NCBI GenBank assembly: GCA_932294295.1
Contig: OW028581.1
Coordinates: 8,850,526-8,914,525 of the forward strand
Direction: 5' to 3'
Source: Alitta virens
Taxonomy: Eukaryota; Annelida; Polychaeta; Phyllodocida; Nereididae
DNA: 64,000 nt
The notes beneath the pieces were generated by a model, which saw only the letters and a list, made by a program, of their open reading frames with translations, searched no databases and had not been told where the DNA came from. Every line of letters begins with the position of its first letter. Position 1 is the stretch's first letter. A program made the position numbers and the translations under genes. Of the stretch, positions 12,101 through 27,100 are shown piece by piece.

Positions 12101-15100
12101 TTAGTGTGGCAAAAATTGTAGAAATCTTATACAATGGGTCTTTGACATGGAAAAGAAAACTGATATTGGTATTTCATAAATAAAATTTGTATTTTTCTGA
12201 GACATTTAAGTTGTGGCATTGCATTTATATAATCTATCTATATATTTATCAATTCACAATTTGAAATGTGTGTTCCTTTTGGTATTAAAGTATCATGTAC
12301 CCATTTAATTAACTATAAACTTTCTCGTTACCTCACCTAAAAGTTTAACCTCTCAATTCATCGTAACAGAAAATGTAAAGATTTGTTCAAATGGTGACAA
12401 ATACCCAATATTCAGTGCAACAATTTAAACCAAATTTATGTAGTGATCACTATTTTATCGGGATTATTGAATACACCAGTGCAACGGAATATTTTACCTA
12501 TGGACTTGACAGAGGGCAAAGATGCACTTGATTGGAGAATGCTTTGTCGGTGTTCTTCAGAATCGATGTTCATCTCGATCAAGTCCGACTCCTCCAAGAC
12601 ATTTGGTCCCTGTGAAAAAAATACAAAGATACAAAGTTACATCATGCAAAATTCAGAAATGATGCGGAAATGAGAAGTTTCTGAATTGTTGCATTTTAAT
12701 GGGTAGTTTTTTCAAGCAGGTATCTGCGACCTGATATACTTGGGGTACATCACAGCTCATTAAACATTCTCTTCATCGCTCAAAAACATATTGTCAACTT
12801 AAAACATCCTACTGTAGTCTACATTTATGTTTCACAACACAGTGACCCCAGGAAAAGTCAGTAGTTAACTTTCCATTTATAGTTTAATGTAATCTTACTT
12901 CTTATTCGTATTCAACCACAGAACATAAAATTGTCTCCAGTCAGACAAGCTTTCGCTTCATCTGGAGTCACTAATTTCTTTAGTATAAATAATAAAATAT
13001 ATGACTATCAGAAGGCACTGCAACCAAAACAGATAAAACACACAATTAGATGACATCATTATCCATTGTACAAAAATTTTATCACCAAAATGATGTCATC
13101 AAACAATGCATACAGCTGCGTCTAGCCCCAAACATAACTCCGTGTGCTTCGATGGCATCTGGTCATGTTTAGGGTTAGTCTGCATCGGTATCAGTGAAAT
13201 TTTGCGGTGCTCTAGCTCTCAATTACAATCCACTCAGTGATGACATACATATATCTGATGCTAACGGTTAACAAAGTTATCAGGTATTACAGTAGTTGAT
13301 GAACTAGCCGCTTATTAAGACTAGATATTAATGAAACTGAATTCACACCGGGTGCAAACTTACCATAAAATCAATATCATCAAAACCATTTGCAACAAAA
13401 GTGTTTTCATACTGAGGCAGTCCGAGGTTTTCCAACCACTCTCCGACACTTTGCATACGACCTGGAAATGGAAGTGTTTGCATAAATATCAAAATGTATT
13501 AATTTGGATGAAAAACATTTCCAAACATTTGAGTCTTGTCTTATGGTTTGTTTAAATCACTTAACTACCAAACACAGGCACCGCACAATATCATTTTATA
13601 AAATACAGTATCGAAAAGTATATTTTGCAAAAAATGGTATACATTATAAAATTCTTAACTATAACTTGTTTGAGGCAACCCTCCATCCATGAAATTATTC
13701 TAAACAAAACAATTTCAACCATATCCCAAAAATATACGGTTACATGTTAATACAACATTCGCACGACATTATGCATATCGCATTCTACCTGTGATCATTC
13801 GCGCCAACTCATCTTCGCATTCTTGCAGGCAGAGGGAGCCACGGGTTATTCCACCACCAAACGAGGCAACTATGTCAGCGATCTAGCAACCAAAGCAGAG
13901 GACAATGCAGGGTCTTAGCAACCATCACCATGGCAACCAAATCACAAAATAAAATAGACATTCTTGTGGATATTCCCTTAGTTTAGGATACAGTGGACAC
14001 GGGTACATTGGATCACAGACGTCAGCCGGCCATTCTAATCATTGAATGCTACAGAACACAATAAGAGAAGATCACACACTCCACTGGGACTGGAGAACAT
14101 TCTGCTGCCCAGAAAGACCTGGTCTCGATTTGTATGAAACGTTACTATCAAGCTATCATCAAGTTTATTCAAAGTCCGCCCCCCTCTCCTATAAGGTCCG
14201 CGCCCATTTCTAGCCAATCAGGGGCAGTCTCCTGGGCAGCTGAGCATCCTTAAGTTTTGCAGTGTGCCCTACCTTCATATCATTTGTCTCCTGCTTTGTT
14301 TATTGATTAAATTCACCAGATGACGCTTGTGATTAGATATTTCATCTTACATTCAGGGTTTTCCGTAAGCATGGTTTAGCCACGAGAATTCTTTTTGATA
14401 CAAATTGGTTATCTCCAACAATCATTTTCAATAATTAGACAACACCAAATGAACAGTTATTGTTCTTCCAAGCTTAATTACTTCCACAAAAAGCCCGGCT
14501 AGCATGAAGAAAACCCTGATAGACAATTGATTTGACAGTCTGGCCTGGTGGCTCATGTAGTGGTTGTGCAATTACATCATAAGCAAATTTTTCACAACCA
14601 AAGAGGCAACCGTTAATAATATCTTTACAAAGGTGAAACATTGAAGAATAATATAATAGGTAGACGTCCCATTCTTTGCCTTTATACCCTAAGAGAGTAT
14701 AATTTCATCGGTACACCGCAATAAAACACCAAACCAGCGTTCTCTGTTCCATGATGTATGTGGGCCACCAAATCAATACAGTACAACTTAACGAATGATT
14801 ACATTCTAAATTAATTAATTTGGCAAGCTTTATCAAATGAGGCAGAAAAAATACTTATTCGCATTGTCATACCAGAAACTGGGTAAGTTTTAACGTTGTA
14901 GAAACGATATAACGCCCAACCAATGTTCAACATCAATACAGGAACGGGTTAAGGTTAATGGAAGAAGGAATGAGGTATCTGTACATCGGAATTTCAAATA
15001 TTACAGGCAAACAATTATATTAGTTAATGGAGGTATTAGAAGCAAAGCTTGGGTCATTCCATGTTAGTGGTAAACCTGTTAAAGAGCGGAAAGGCATATT

Positions 15101-18100
15101 AGTTGTTCGATGGTTATGAACTTGAGTAAAACAAATGAATCCTGATGTATGAAAGTCCATTGATTCAAAATTTGATAGTAAATTGATACTGTTCGTTAAT
15201 TTTCCAAATTTTGTCTCAAATCATTTCAAATTTCTCGAATGGCTCACTGTTCTTATGAGATACCAAAAATTCCTTAGGAATCTAAATCCAATTTCATTAT
15301 GCTGAATAGTCGCCAGATTTATAACATAAGTTCATCAAGATTCTTTTGGTTTTACATTTGGTATGCGTGTAAATGGTTAGTTTTCAAGGCGTCGAGGTTA
15401 GCGGCCATAACCTGGGGACATTCCAAATTGCTTCTACCAGGCCAATACCTGTCTCCATCTGGAAAATTCTCAACAGGCGATCCTCGAAGTAAGAGTAGCA
15501 GTCGTTGGCATCAGAGTCACTCATGTTTCCCCCGTAACTGGATAATATTTCTGCAATCTGGAGTATTACGTATTAAAATTATTTTTAGGGAAATCAGTTA
15601 TCGCAAATGGTACCTCTGCACCATGTAGTAAACAGTAAGATCAACAACTTTTAAGTAAATTTGTTTACAATGAAACTGGGTGAAAATCTCGAATTTTTTT
15701 TTCAACGGCAACACTGTGCTAGAGGCCTGTAACTGCTTTGCAAAGTAAGATGGTGCCTCAGCAAAAATTTGTCAAAAAGGTGACAAGTAACGACAATACT
15801 AAAATCAACCATGAAATTGAATACAATATGGCTTCGTTTGTTGACCATATCATTAACTGCACAGTACATTAATTAGCACCACTGTATCTCGATTTGGCAC
15901 TGAACTGTACACTTTACAGGATCTCATTAACGAGTGACTATGTTCACAATTTACCTTAGCCCATTCGGCATTTTCGTCGATAATTGGGCTCTCGGCATCC
16001 GTCCCCGTGCTGGACGTCTTAGTAGTTGTCGTGGTGGTTGCCGAGGACGTTGCTAAGGCAGGATTGTTGTTATGGTAACCATCCACAACCGAGGAAACAA
16101 GATGGCTGGCTGAATCCATTCTCGGAGGGGGTGGAGGAGGAACCTGAAAATGGAAGAAAATGAAGTATTTTCTTCTAGCATGTAGATTCCAAATCTCTGC
16201 ATTCATGATGATCGATGAATAATGAAGAAGATGACAAGACATCGCCTTAAATTCAGGCCTACAATTGTGAGGCCTCCTGAAGGTAAATTCATAAACTTTT
16301 TTCTTGATGATAATAATCCACACTGACGGTTATCTCCTTGTTTAACTAACCTCGCGGCATTAACTCATTCCACAAAACTGGACCACTGTTATGTTAATTG
16401 TAATGTGTTATATGTCAGATAATTGTGATGTAAACATGTCGTTGTCATTTAGGCTACTAAATTGAGGAAATTTACACCAACAGGCTCTGTACTACTTTGC
16501 CAACAGGCTCTGAACTACTTTGCCAACAGGCTCTGAAATACTTTGCCAACCGGCTCTGAAATACTTTGCCAACAGGCTCTGAAATACTTTGCCAACAGGC
16601 TCTGAAATACTTTGCCAACAGGCTCTGAAATACTTTGCCAACAGGCTCTGTACTACTTTGCCAACAGGCTCTGTACTACTTTGCCAACAGGCTCTGTACT
16701 ACTTTGCCAACAGGATCTGAAATACTTTGCCAACAGGCTCTAAAATACTTTGCCAACAGGCTCTGAAATACTTTGCCAACAGGCTCTGAAATACTTTGCC
16801 AACAGGCTCTGAAATACTTTGCCAACAGGCTCTGAAATACTTTGCCAACCGGCTCTGAAATACTTTGCCAACCGGCTCTGAAATACTTTGCCAACAGGCT
16901 CTGTACTACTTTGCCAACAGGCTCTGTACTACTTTGCCAACAGGCTCTGTACTACTTTGCCAACAGGCTCTGAAATACTTTGCCAACAGGCTCTGAAATA
17001 CTTTGCCAACAGGCTCTGAAATACTTTGCCAACAGGCTCTGAAATACTTTGCCAACAGGCTCTGAAATACTTTGCCAACAGGCTCATAAATACTTTGCCA
17101 ACCGGCTCTGAAATACTTTGCCAACAGGCTCTGAAATACTTTGCCAACAGGCTCTGAAATACTTTACCAACAGGCTCTGAAATACTTTGCCAACAGGCTC
17201 TGAAATACTTTGCCAACAGGCTCTGAAATACTTTGCCAACAGGCTCTGAAATACTTTGCTAACAACTGTAAAGTATTTGAACATACATAAATTTGCAATG
17301 AAATATTTTACGGAAGAACCCTTGGACTTAACTCCAGAATACGTCATACCATTCCAGGACTCCCATTCGCTGAAGGCAATAGGAGTCAAAGATTCACATG
17401 ACATATTCGGGAGTGCAGCTCCCAAGTCTTAGAAATCTATACTATATATACGGTAAATGAACCCTTTCGCTAAACCAATCTGACCTTTGGTCGTGCTGTC
17501 ACATGTCGATCGCTGTTACTCCGTGACACCGGTTTTGTGACTTTCCTATCTCTCTTGTCCTTCTTTTCTTCTTCTTCTTCCAAAGGATCGAAGTGAAGAA
17601 ACAGACCCGGAGCGGAAATTCTCTTCTGTTTGTGCTTAGACCCAGACAAACTTCTTGATCGACCTTTCTCGATGACCAAGTTATCGTAGATCTGCGACTT
17701 GACTCTGCGCTGGCCAGCAGCTAACGAGCCTTTGGTTAAGCCTGTAATGAAAGCGGAAGTCAGGTTAAAGATAAAGTTTGAAGTGCATAATTGGATGGAT
17801 ATATTAAACGTGTATGCAGAATGATGTCATAATACTATAATAACAATACATGAACATTGTACAAAGGTATACGCAATACAGTAATAGAAGCATAAGACAG
17901 TAATAATACTGCTGGTGATCAGACCTTGATTTAGGCTTGCGATATAAATAACTAATTATTAAAGACAGGACTCCTAATACCACAACTAGCAAAAAAATTG
18001 AGCATTCCTCATCTAGCATCAAATTTGAACAACAATTAAAGAACAGTCAAGCTGAACTGTATCCGAAAACCCAATACCTCATAGATTAATGGTACACACT

Positions 18101-21100
18101 GTTTGTCAACACAATGTATCTACATAATTGCCTCAGTGACACAAAAGCCAAGGTACCTTTGACCGGTCGAACATTGAACTACATGGATCAGTAAGCACAC
18201 TTTGACATACTATTGTGAAATTACCATCAGGGGTGTACCTTCCTTGGAAATGGTAGTTGGACTACTCAGGTGCACTCCTGTTCAACACGTTGTCTTTTTT
18301 TAATTTATACTTGTTTTTGGTATCACATTATGTATGTACTTGTGTTGAATAAATATTTCAAATTCAAATTCAATCACAATAAACATTTACAAGTTAAATA
18401 AACATATGCATTGTACTTCAGAAGAAATCACAAAAGCTTCAATTAACAACACAAATTCACGGAGTAAATGTGTAAACACGGCGTGGACTCCAAGCAGGCT
18501 TATCATCTCATTATTATGTCTGTCTGCAGCTGGTCATATAAGCTAGCTAAGTTTCATACCCAGTAGCATTGAGGCAATATAACACAATACAAGTGCAATT
18601 CTAGCTAATTTAAAGCTCCACTGTCTGTCAAAATTACTATTTTCTAAAACTTCATCAAATTATTGAAAAATCACTTTATTTGATCAAGGCACACTAAATA
18701 TGTGTAAGCTAATAAACCTATCAGGCATTAATTACAAAAAATAAATGATAAATTGAAGGAAATCAAGACCAAAACATTGGAAATACAATGGAAATGGCAT
18801 CATCACCCATTGTTGAGTATTGTGACGTCATCACTCGGTTTGTTTACATATTGAATTTCTGATGGCATGAAAAATTAAATACTAGGTGAAGTTCATATAT
18901 TTTATAGAGAGATAGTGAACCCAGCAAGGCTCTGGATGGTAGGTAATCAGTATTAAGCAGACAATGAAGTGAATGCAATAGATTTTGGCCACTGTCATAT
19001 TGAGTGACAAGCCAGCTTTAACATAATTTTTCCCCCATAAAATACAAAATCTAACTGAATAATTAGTTTCTAAACTTTTATATATTTTCAGTGCCAATAT
19101 ATATTCATTTCATACATTGTAATAAGTACAGCATTAAGTATCACAATCTATCTCTTACATGTGCAGTGCACAAAAACAAAAAAATCTACCCACTAGTTAT
19201 TCACTGTTTACCGTTCATTTCGTGCTAATTGCAGCTGACAGGTACAAGTGTTGGGGCTAATTCTCTGTGCTAAGGCAAACAGTTGCTTGATGGGGAGGGA
19301 GGTCAGCAGTCTTTTGATGTAAATCTGCATCCCAGCTGCTGCTGCTGCTGCTGCTGCAGAACCTACCTACCAGGTGTCTGCAAGAGCATCCTACAGACTG
19401 ACTGCATCTGAACATCTCAAGAATGCTGTGGTTTATCTGTAAATTGTATATGTTGGTCTACCACAAACTTAAAAAACAGAAAAAGAAAAAGCATTTTCTT
19501 GATGACAGTGATGGCTTGTCTGTATTTTATCGACTTTATATTAGACTATTAAAAGTTTTAAGTCATGTTTTTTATTTCATTGTGCCAATTTATAATTAAA
19601 CAATCAATTAAATTAACTTAACACGACGCATATAATTAACCTATAAGCTGTAACTGGTTTATAAATTTTGGGAAATTCAACTTATCAGTTGAAATTTGTC
19701 AAAAACCTTAACTAATAATGGTTAGAGGCTTCCTTATTGGCCAGATCTGCTGAAGTTCATGGGTTTGAACATTGATTTTGCGATATTAGACAGCTATAAT
19801 TACTTCCAGAAAATATTCTCACCCACGCTCTCCCACCACAATTAAGCAACAACTCTCCTTGTTGCAGTATGACTCTTCGACAAACCCTTTTTCTAATTTT
19901 TTCTACTTCTTTTTGCATTATTGGAATTCTTCCTTAATATTCAGCTCACGTGCATACAGATGGCATAGTTGGTAGCCATGGTAACCAAGTGCCCAGTGTT
20001 TACAATGTGATGGGGGATGTTTAGATCCTTTTGCAATCAGCACTTGGCTGTGAATGATTGTTTTTAACCCTTTGTTCTTCGACTCCTTTATTGGTTTTTT
20101 TCTTTCTATTTGGTCTCTCAGCAACTGTGTACATTTAGCAGATGAAACAGACTATCTGTTAAGAGTCTGATGTTGTGAAACTAAACTTAACTGATATAAG
20201 CCAAATCTCATTGTATTGAATTGAATTGAATTGGACTGTATCAATGCCACTGGTCTGAAGCTCAGTCAGCTTATATGACCAGCTTCAAGCTGATGTAATG
20301 ATGAGATGATAAGACTGCTTGGATTGCACACCATGTTACAAATTTACCCCATGGGTGGTGTCTTTTACTTGCCTTAGCATAGACACCCGAGTACAAGCAT
20401 GGAGACAAGAGATATTGCTCAGAAGGAGTTCTTCGGACCAGGGTATCTCAACTGGACATCGTGGTTAATTTCCCAGTCAGTTCTGCTGCAGATCCCGGGT
20501 TCAAAACCCAGCTCAGGCATTTTTTACGATTTTACGATATAATTCATCCAATAGTGATTAATCTGAGACATTAAATAAGAAGTACCTTGCACTCGGTGTC
20601 TTTGCAGAGGGAAAGCCAGAGACACCACCCGTGGGGTAAGTATCGTCTCATCATTACGTCTACTCACTGGCCATCATGTAAGCTGGTGAAAGTGGCCAAA
20701 AATCTTGCCTACCAGACCTCATAGATATACAAGCACACAACAGCAGGAAACACTCTACAGAATGTTTTGTTAACTGTCAGGTGGAATAATGTTCAATGAC
20801 AGCTGCAACAACCGAGTCGGTTGGGCTGGAAAACCTCATATACCAATGGGAATTGAACTCACAACCTTTCCAAGAATAGCATACACTCGAACCACTACAA
20901 CTGCTACTGCTGTTGCTACTACACATCTTACTTCTACTATGACTAATATTACAACTACCATACTCCTCCTACTCCTACTACTACTCCTACTCCTCCTACT
21001 ACTACTACTCCTACTCCTACTACTACTCCTCCTACTCCTCCTACTACTACTACTACTACTACTCCTCCTACTCCTCCTACTACTACTACTCCTACTCCTA

Positions 21101-24100
21101 CTACTACTCCTCCTACTCCTCCTACTACTACTACTACTACTACTACTCCTACTCCTCCTACTACTACTACTCCTACTCCTACTACTACTCCTCCTACTCC
21201 TCCTACTACTACTACTACTACTACTACTCCTACTCCTCCTACTACTACTACTCCTACTCCTACTACTACTCCTCCTACTCCTCCTACTACTACTACTACT
21301 ACTACTCCTCCTACTCCTCCTACTACTACTACTCCTACTCCTACTACTACTCCTCCTACTCCTCCTACTACTACTACTCCTCCTACTACTCCTACTCCTC
21401 CTACTACTCCTACTACTCCTACTACTACTCCTACTCCTCCTACTACTCCTCCTACTCCTCCTACTACTACTACTACTACTACTACTCCTACTCCTCCTAC
21501 TACTCCTACTCCTACTACTACTCCTCCTACTCCTCCTACTACTCCTACTCCTCCTACTACTCCTACTACTACTCCTACTACTCCTCCTACTACTACTACT
21601 ACTACTACTACTACTCCTACTACTACTACTCCTACTCCTACTACTACTACTACTCCTACTCCTACTACTACTCCTCCTACTCCTCCTACTACTCCTACTC
21701 CTCCTACTACTCCTACTACTACTCCTACTACTCCTCCTACTCCTCCTACTACTCCTACTACTCCTCCTACTACTACTACTCCTACTCCTACTACTACTCC
21801 TCCTACTCCTCCTACTACTCCTACTCCTCCTACTACTCCTACTACTCCTCCTACTCCTCCTACTACTCCTACTCCTCCTACTACTCCTACTACTACTCCT
21901 ACTACTCCTCCTACTACTCCTACTACTACTCCTACTACTCCTCCTACTACTCCTACTACTACTCCTACTACTCCTCCTACTACTACTACTCCTACTCCTA
22001 CTACTACTCCTCCTACTCCTCCTACTACTCCTACTACTACTACTACTACTACTACTCCTACTCCTCCTACTACTACTACTCCTACTCCTACTACTACTCC
22101 TCCTACTCCTCCTACTACTCCTACTCCTCCTACTACTCCTACTACTACTACTCCTACTCCTACTACTACTCCTCCTACTACTCCTACTCCTCCTACTACT
22201 CCTCCTACTCCTCCTACTACTACTACTACTACTACTACTCCTACTCCTCCTACTACTACTACTCCTACTCCTACTACTACTCCTCCTACTCCTCCTACTA
22301 CTCCTACTCCTCCTACTACTCCTACTAGTACTACTACTACTCCTACTCCTACTACTACTCCTCCTACTCCTCCTACTACTCCTACTCCTCCTACTACTAC
22401 TACTACTCCTCCTACTACTCCTACTACTCCTACTACTACTACAAAAGAAGTCTCAGTGTCACAAACAATATTACGATGAAGCCACACAGCTGTTACAACA
22501 AGGAGGAAAAACAAATTGCAGGCACAGCGGAATATTGCAAAAGCAATTTAGAAGCTGGTGCAAGGAGTGTCACTGGCCTCCCCTCGGAGTCCACACAAAT
22601 GCCCAATGATGGCCTGGCCACGTTTGATGGCTTAGCTTCTAGTCTCCACAAAACACAGAATATTTGTCACAGAATGATGGGATTGTTTTCGTTTGTCTGT
22701 TTTTGTAATACACAGATAGCTAGGTAGATAGCTAGGTAGATAGATAGATAGATAGACTGACTGACTAGCTGACTGACTGACTGACTTAGCCAATGAGATT
22801 CCTGGATTCACATGGCACATCCTATGGATTTTAGTTTTCAAATCTATGAAGTCTGCTGTAACACACTGTAAAAACCTTGCTGTAAAACGTACAAGAAATA
22901 TCGAAAATGACAGCCATTTCTTTTACAGTGCAGTAATGATACAATGCTCAGTAGATAATAATGGACTGTCAACTGGAACTAGCTAGCGCAACCCAAACCA
23001 AAATACCACAACATTTCAACCTGTACACACTGGAATAAATGTCTGTAGTCTCGCCAGTGTACCGCTTAGTGCAAAAATATAGTTATGTTGAATACCAAGT
23101 TAAAATAGTCCGCGTGAACATTCGCTAGCTGTATTGTCAAACTGACAAGAGCCTGTAGAAGCCTTTAGATGGTGTTTATTTTCACAAGAGATCGAGCAAG
23201 TCTGTTCTTCCTTCGAGGCATATTCTTCACATCAACAAAGCCAAGAGAATTACACATAGAATCAAACGAAGTTCCTAGAATAAAACAAAGTTCCTAGAAT
23301 ACTCCAGGAATTCTCGTAATGTATTTTTTGCATTTCTTTTTCAATTTTTCATAGCATTTTTTTATGATTTTTGTCTGTCTTAGGAATGCCATCTTAAGTA
23401 TGTTCTAGATGTAAGGCTGTTTTGCAAGACATATATGCTCCTAAAAAACAAAGCGTTTTATCTATTCATTCATGTTCTTTATCTTGTTTATTCTTTGTTT
23501 CTCAATGAAGTTCACAAGTCAACTGGAACTACCTAGCTATAACATTTAATTTTCCTGGTCTTAAATGAAGAGGTCTTGATAGTGAGGTTGTCCTTATACA
23601 GAGACAACAAAAAATGTATGCTTTTTTTCATGGTTTGTTTTCTTTCATTTTGGAATAATTGGGAGACCGCGGAAGTTAGATAGTTGGAATGTGGGTGGGT
23701 GGATTAGGGCTTTACGTCCTGTATTTCTACACCTGATGGGCTAATTAGGACAGGTAGGGACTATGGCAATGAAATGAAGGATGAAACAGCCATCCAACAT
23801 AGCATAGGCTCAACCGGGAAGTGAACCCGGGACCCAGTGGTTGGAAGCCCAGCGCGCTACCACTGAGCTAGGCCCCCACCAGAGTAGATAGTTGGAATAA
23901 TCTGTTGATAACAAGTCAGTCCACTGTATGAAAAATATGACAAAAAAACACCCACAGATTTACCTATAATTATAATACAGCTAGCTTCATAAAATATGGT
24001 CGACTCTAGACCGCTGTAGCCACCTATTCCTGGATGTAGCTATAACTGTCTAAAGCCAGCTGCTTCTATTTACTTCTAGCTAATCAACTTATATCCACCA

Positions 24101-27100
24101 CCACTGAAAAAATATAAAGCTTGGAAAATGTAAGAAATTTATCTAATACATCAGAAATAGGTACTTTTAGATCCGGCTTTGAGTAGCCTGCAATAGCCAG
24201 ACAGTTTCGTTTAGTGGCAGGTAGCATCGTATAGCAGAAGTTGTCTAGCTATGTCTAGGTTTAATTTGACGGGCCATTTTTAATGAAACTAACTGTATCA
24301 CTGACTAACTGGTTGATGGTGAAGCCTCTATACAACATCAAGTTTGGAAATCACCACAGACCATTAACAGCATTTTCTATCTCCAATTTCATTTGGCCAA
24401 ATTACACTAGATAACAGATCTGAAATCTCCAATTTCGGATGATGTGTTATTTTAGTACAACGGATTAAATTAAAACGGCTGATTTGTTAATTACTGGAAA
24501 TGACTACTTTGTTACAATGTATCATGCGAATAATGGTTGCTTTTGACCACATCAAACCATAAAATATGGTTTCAAAATCAGCATGGCAACCGCATTAACC
24601 ACAGAAAACCACTATGGTCATAATGTATCTGCATTAATGTAAAGGATGAGACGATGATGAGTACATCCCATGTGATGGGACATGGACTGAGATGTGGCTC
24701 ATAAACAGTGCAGGGAGTGGGCTTTGAACCCATGCACCCACAGACACTGCCATGGATGAGATGATGATGAGTACATCCCATGTGATGGGACAGGGACTGA
24801 GATGTGGCTCATGAACAGTGCAGGGAGAGGGCTTTGAACCCATGCACCCACAGTCACTGCCATGGATGAGATGATGATGGTGAGTACATCCCTTGTGATG
24901 GGACAGGGACTGAGATGTGGCTCATAAACAGTGCAGGGAGTGGGCTTTGAACCCATGCACCCACAGACACTGCCATGGATGAGATGATGATGAGTACATC
25001 CCATGTGATGGGACAGGGACTGAGATGTGGCTCATGAACAGTGCAGGGAGTGGGCTTTGAACCCATGCACCCACAGACACTGCCATGAATGAGATGGTGA
25101 TGAGTACATCCCATGTGATGGGACATGGACTGAGATGTGGCTCATGAACAGTGCAGGGAGTGGGCTTTGAACCCATGCACCCACAGACACTGCCATGGAT
25201 GAGATGATGATGAGTACATCCCATGTGATGGGACATGGACTGAGATGTGGCTCATAAACAGTGCAGGGTGTGGGCTTTGAACCCATGCACCCACAGACAC
25301 TGCCATTAATGAGATGATGATGAGTGCATCCCATGTGATGGGACATGGACTGAGATGTGGCTCATAAACAGTGCAGGGAGTGGGCTTTGAACCCATGCAC
25401 CCACAGACACTGCCATGAATGAGATGATGATGAGTGCATCCCATGTGATGGGACATGGACTGAGATGTGGCTCATAAACAGTGCAGGGAGTGGGCTTTGA
25501 ACCCATGCACCCACAGACACTGCCATGAATGAGATGATGATGAGTGCATCCCATGTGATGGGACAAGGACTGAGATGTGGCTCATAAACAGTGCAGGGAG
25601 TGGGCTTTGAACCCATGCACCCACAGACACTGCCATGAATGAGATGATGATGAGTGCATCCCATGTGATGGGACATGGACTGAGATGTGGCTCATAAACA
25701 GTGCAGGGAGTGGGCTTTGAACCCATGCACCCACAGACACTGCCATGAATGAGATGATGATGAGTGCATCCCATGTGATAGGACATGGACTGAGATGTGG
25801 CTCATAAACAGTGCAGGGAGTGGGCTTTGAACTCATGCACCCACAGACACTGCCATGAATGAGATGATGATGAGTGCATCCCATGTGATAGGACATGGAC
25901 TGAGATGTGGCTCATAAACAGTGCAGGGAGTGGGCTTTGAACTCATGCACCCACAGACACTGCCATGAATGAGATGATGATGAGTGCATCCCATGTGATA
26001 GGACATGGACTGAGATGTGGCTCATAAACAGTGCAGGGAGTGGGCTTTGAACCCATGCACCCACAGACACTGCCATGAATGAGATGATGATGAGTGCATC
26101 CTATGTGATGGGACATGGACTGAGATGTGGCTCATAAACAGTGCAGGGAGTGGGCTTTGAACCCATGCACCCACAGACACTGCCATGAATGAGATGATGA
26201 TGAGTGCATCCCATGTGATGGGACATGGACTGAGATGTTGCTCATATCATGGCTCCATGCTCATACCATGTAATGCCCCAACATAGTCCGACAAACTGCC
26301 TCATGATGAGAGTCTACCGGCACGGTTGCAAGCAATGTTTCGGTCTGGTCCAAACATCCCAGCTGGATGTCGATCATACAAGACATTAAAACTGGGAGGT
26401 GTCTTTTACTCGGTGCCTACTCTGAGGCAAGTAAATAACCCCACCCATGGGGTAAATGTATAACATGGTGCGGACTGCAAGCACACTGATCATCTAAAAT
26501 AGAAAACAGTTTCTCAAACTACTTGCCTGAAGCTAACAGCAATTCTATATTTGTGACTCCATTTACTGAAAAGGAGGTGATTGAAGAAATCCATAGATTG
26601 AAAGGAAAAATATCCATAGGATATTATGACATTCCTGTAAAATTATATAATTGTTTATATCATGTAAAAATATATTGGCAAAACCGCTGGTCAGATTGTT
26701 TTAATATGAGTATTGACCAAGGAATATTTCCGAGCATGCTTAAAGTTGCTCATGTACTACCAATGTATAAAAATGATGTAAAACATAGTGTAAGCAATTA
26801 TAGACCAATAAGTATTACAAACTGTATCAGCAAGGTTTTTGAAAGACTTATGCACAAAAGATTGTATAGTTTCCTTCATAAGTTGGACATATTGTATCCA
26901 TTTCAATTTGGTTTTAGACCTAAACATTCAACCAGTTTGGCATTGATCGAAGTCATTGAAAGAATAAGAACTGCATTAGACACTGGTGACAGTGCCAGAG
27001 ATATCTAGATATAAAAAAGGCATTTGACACAGATGATCATCAAATACTAATGAGTAAATGATATCATTATGGTATAAGAGGACAGGCATACGAATGGTTC

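Noticed and set aside
16676..17425. Minus-strand frames with repeating [14 protein letters not shown]
   Set aside because: Products of the 23-bp repeat read in three frames; located in an intron.
20789..22609. 606-codon open frame with a 500-residue Leu run (and a Val/Gly frame on the other strand)
   Set aside because: It is the translation of the CTA/CTC triplet array; no initiation context, splice structure or domain.
23800..23884. A functional tRNA gene on the minus strand
   Set aside because: A and B boxes are present, but the acceptor stem does not pair properly and the unit continues into a SINE body flanked by a target-site duplication.
24578..25896. Series of overlapping 100-codon minus-strand frames
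   Set aside because: They are offset by exactly 110 nt and reflect the minisatellite period.
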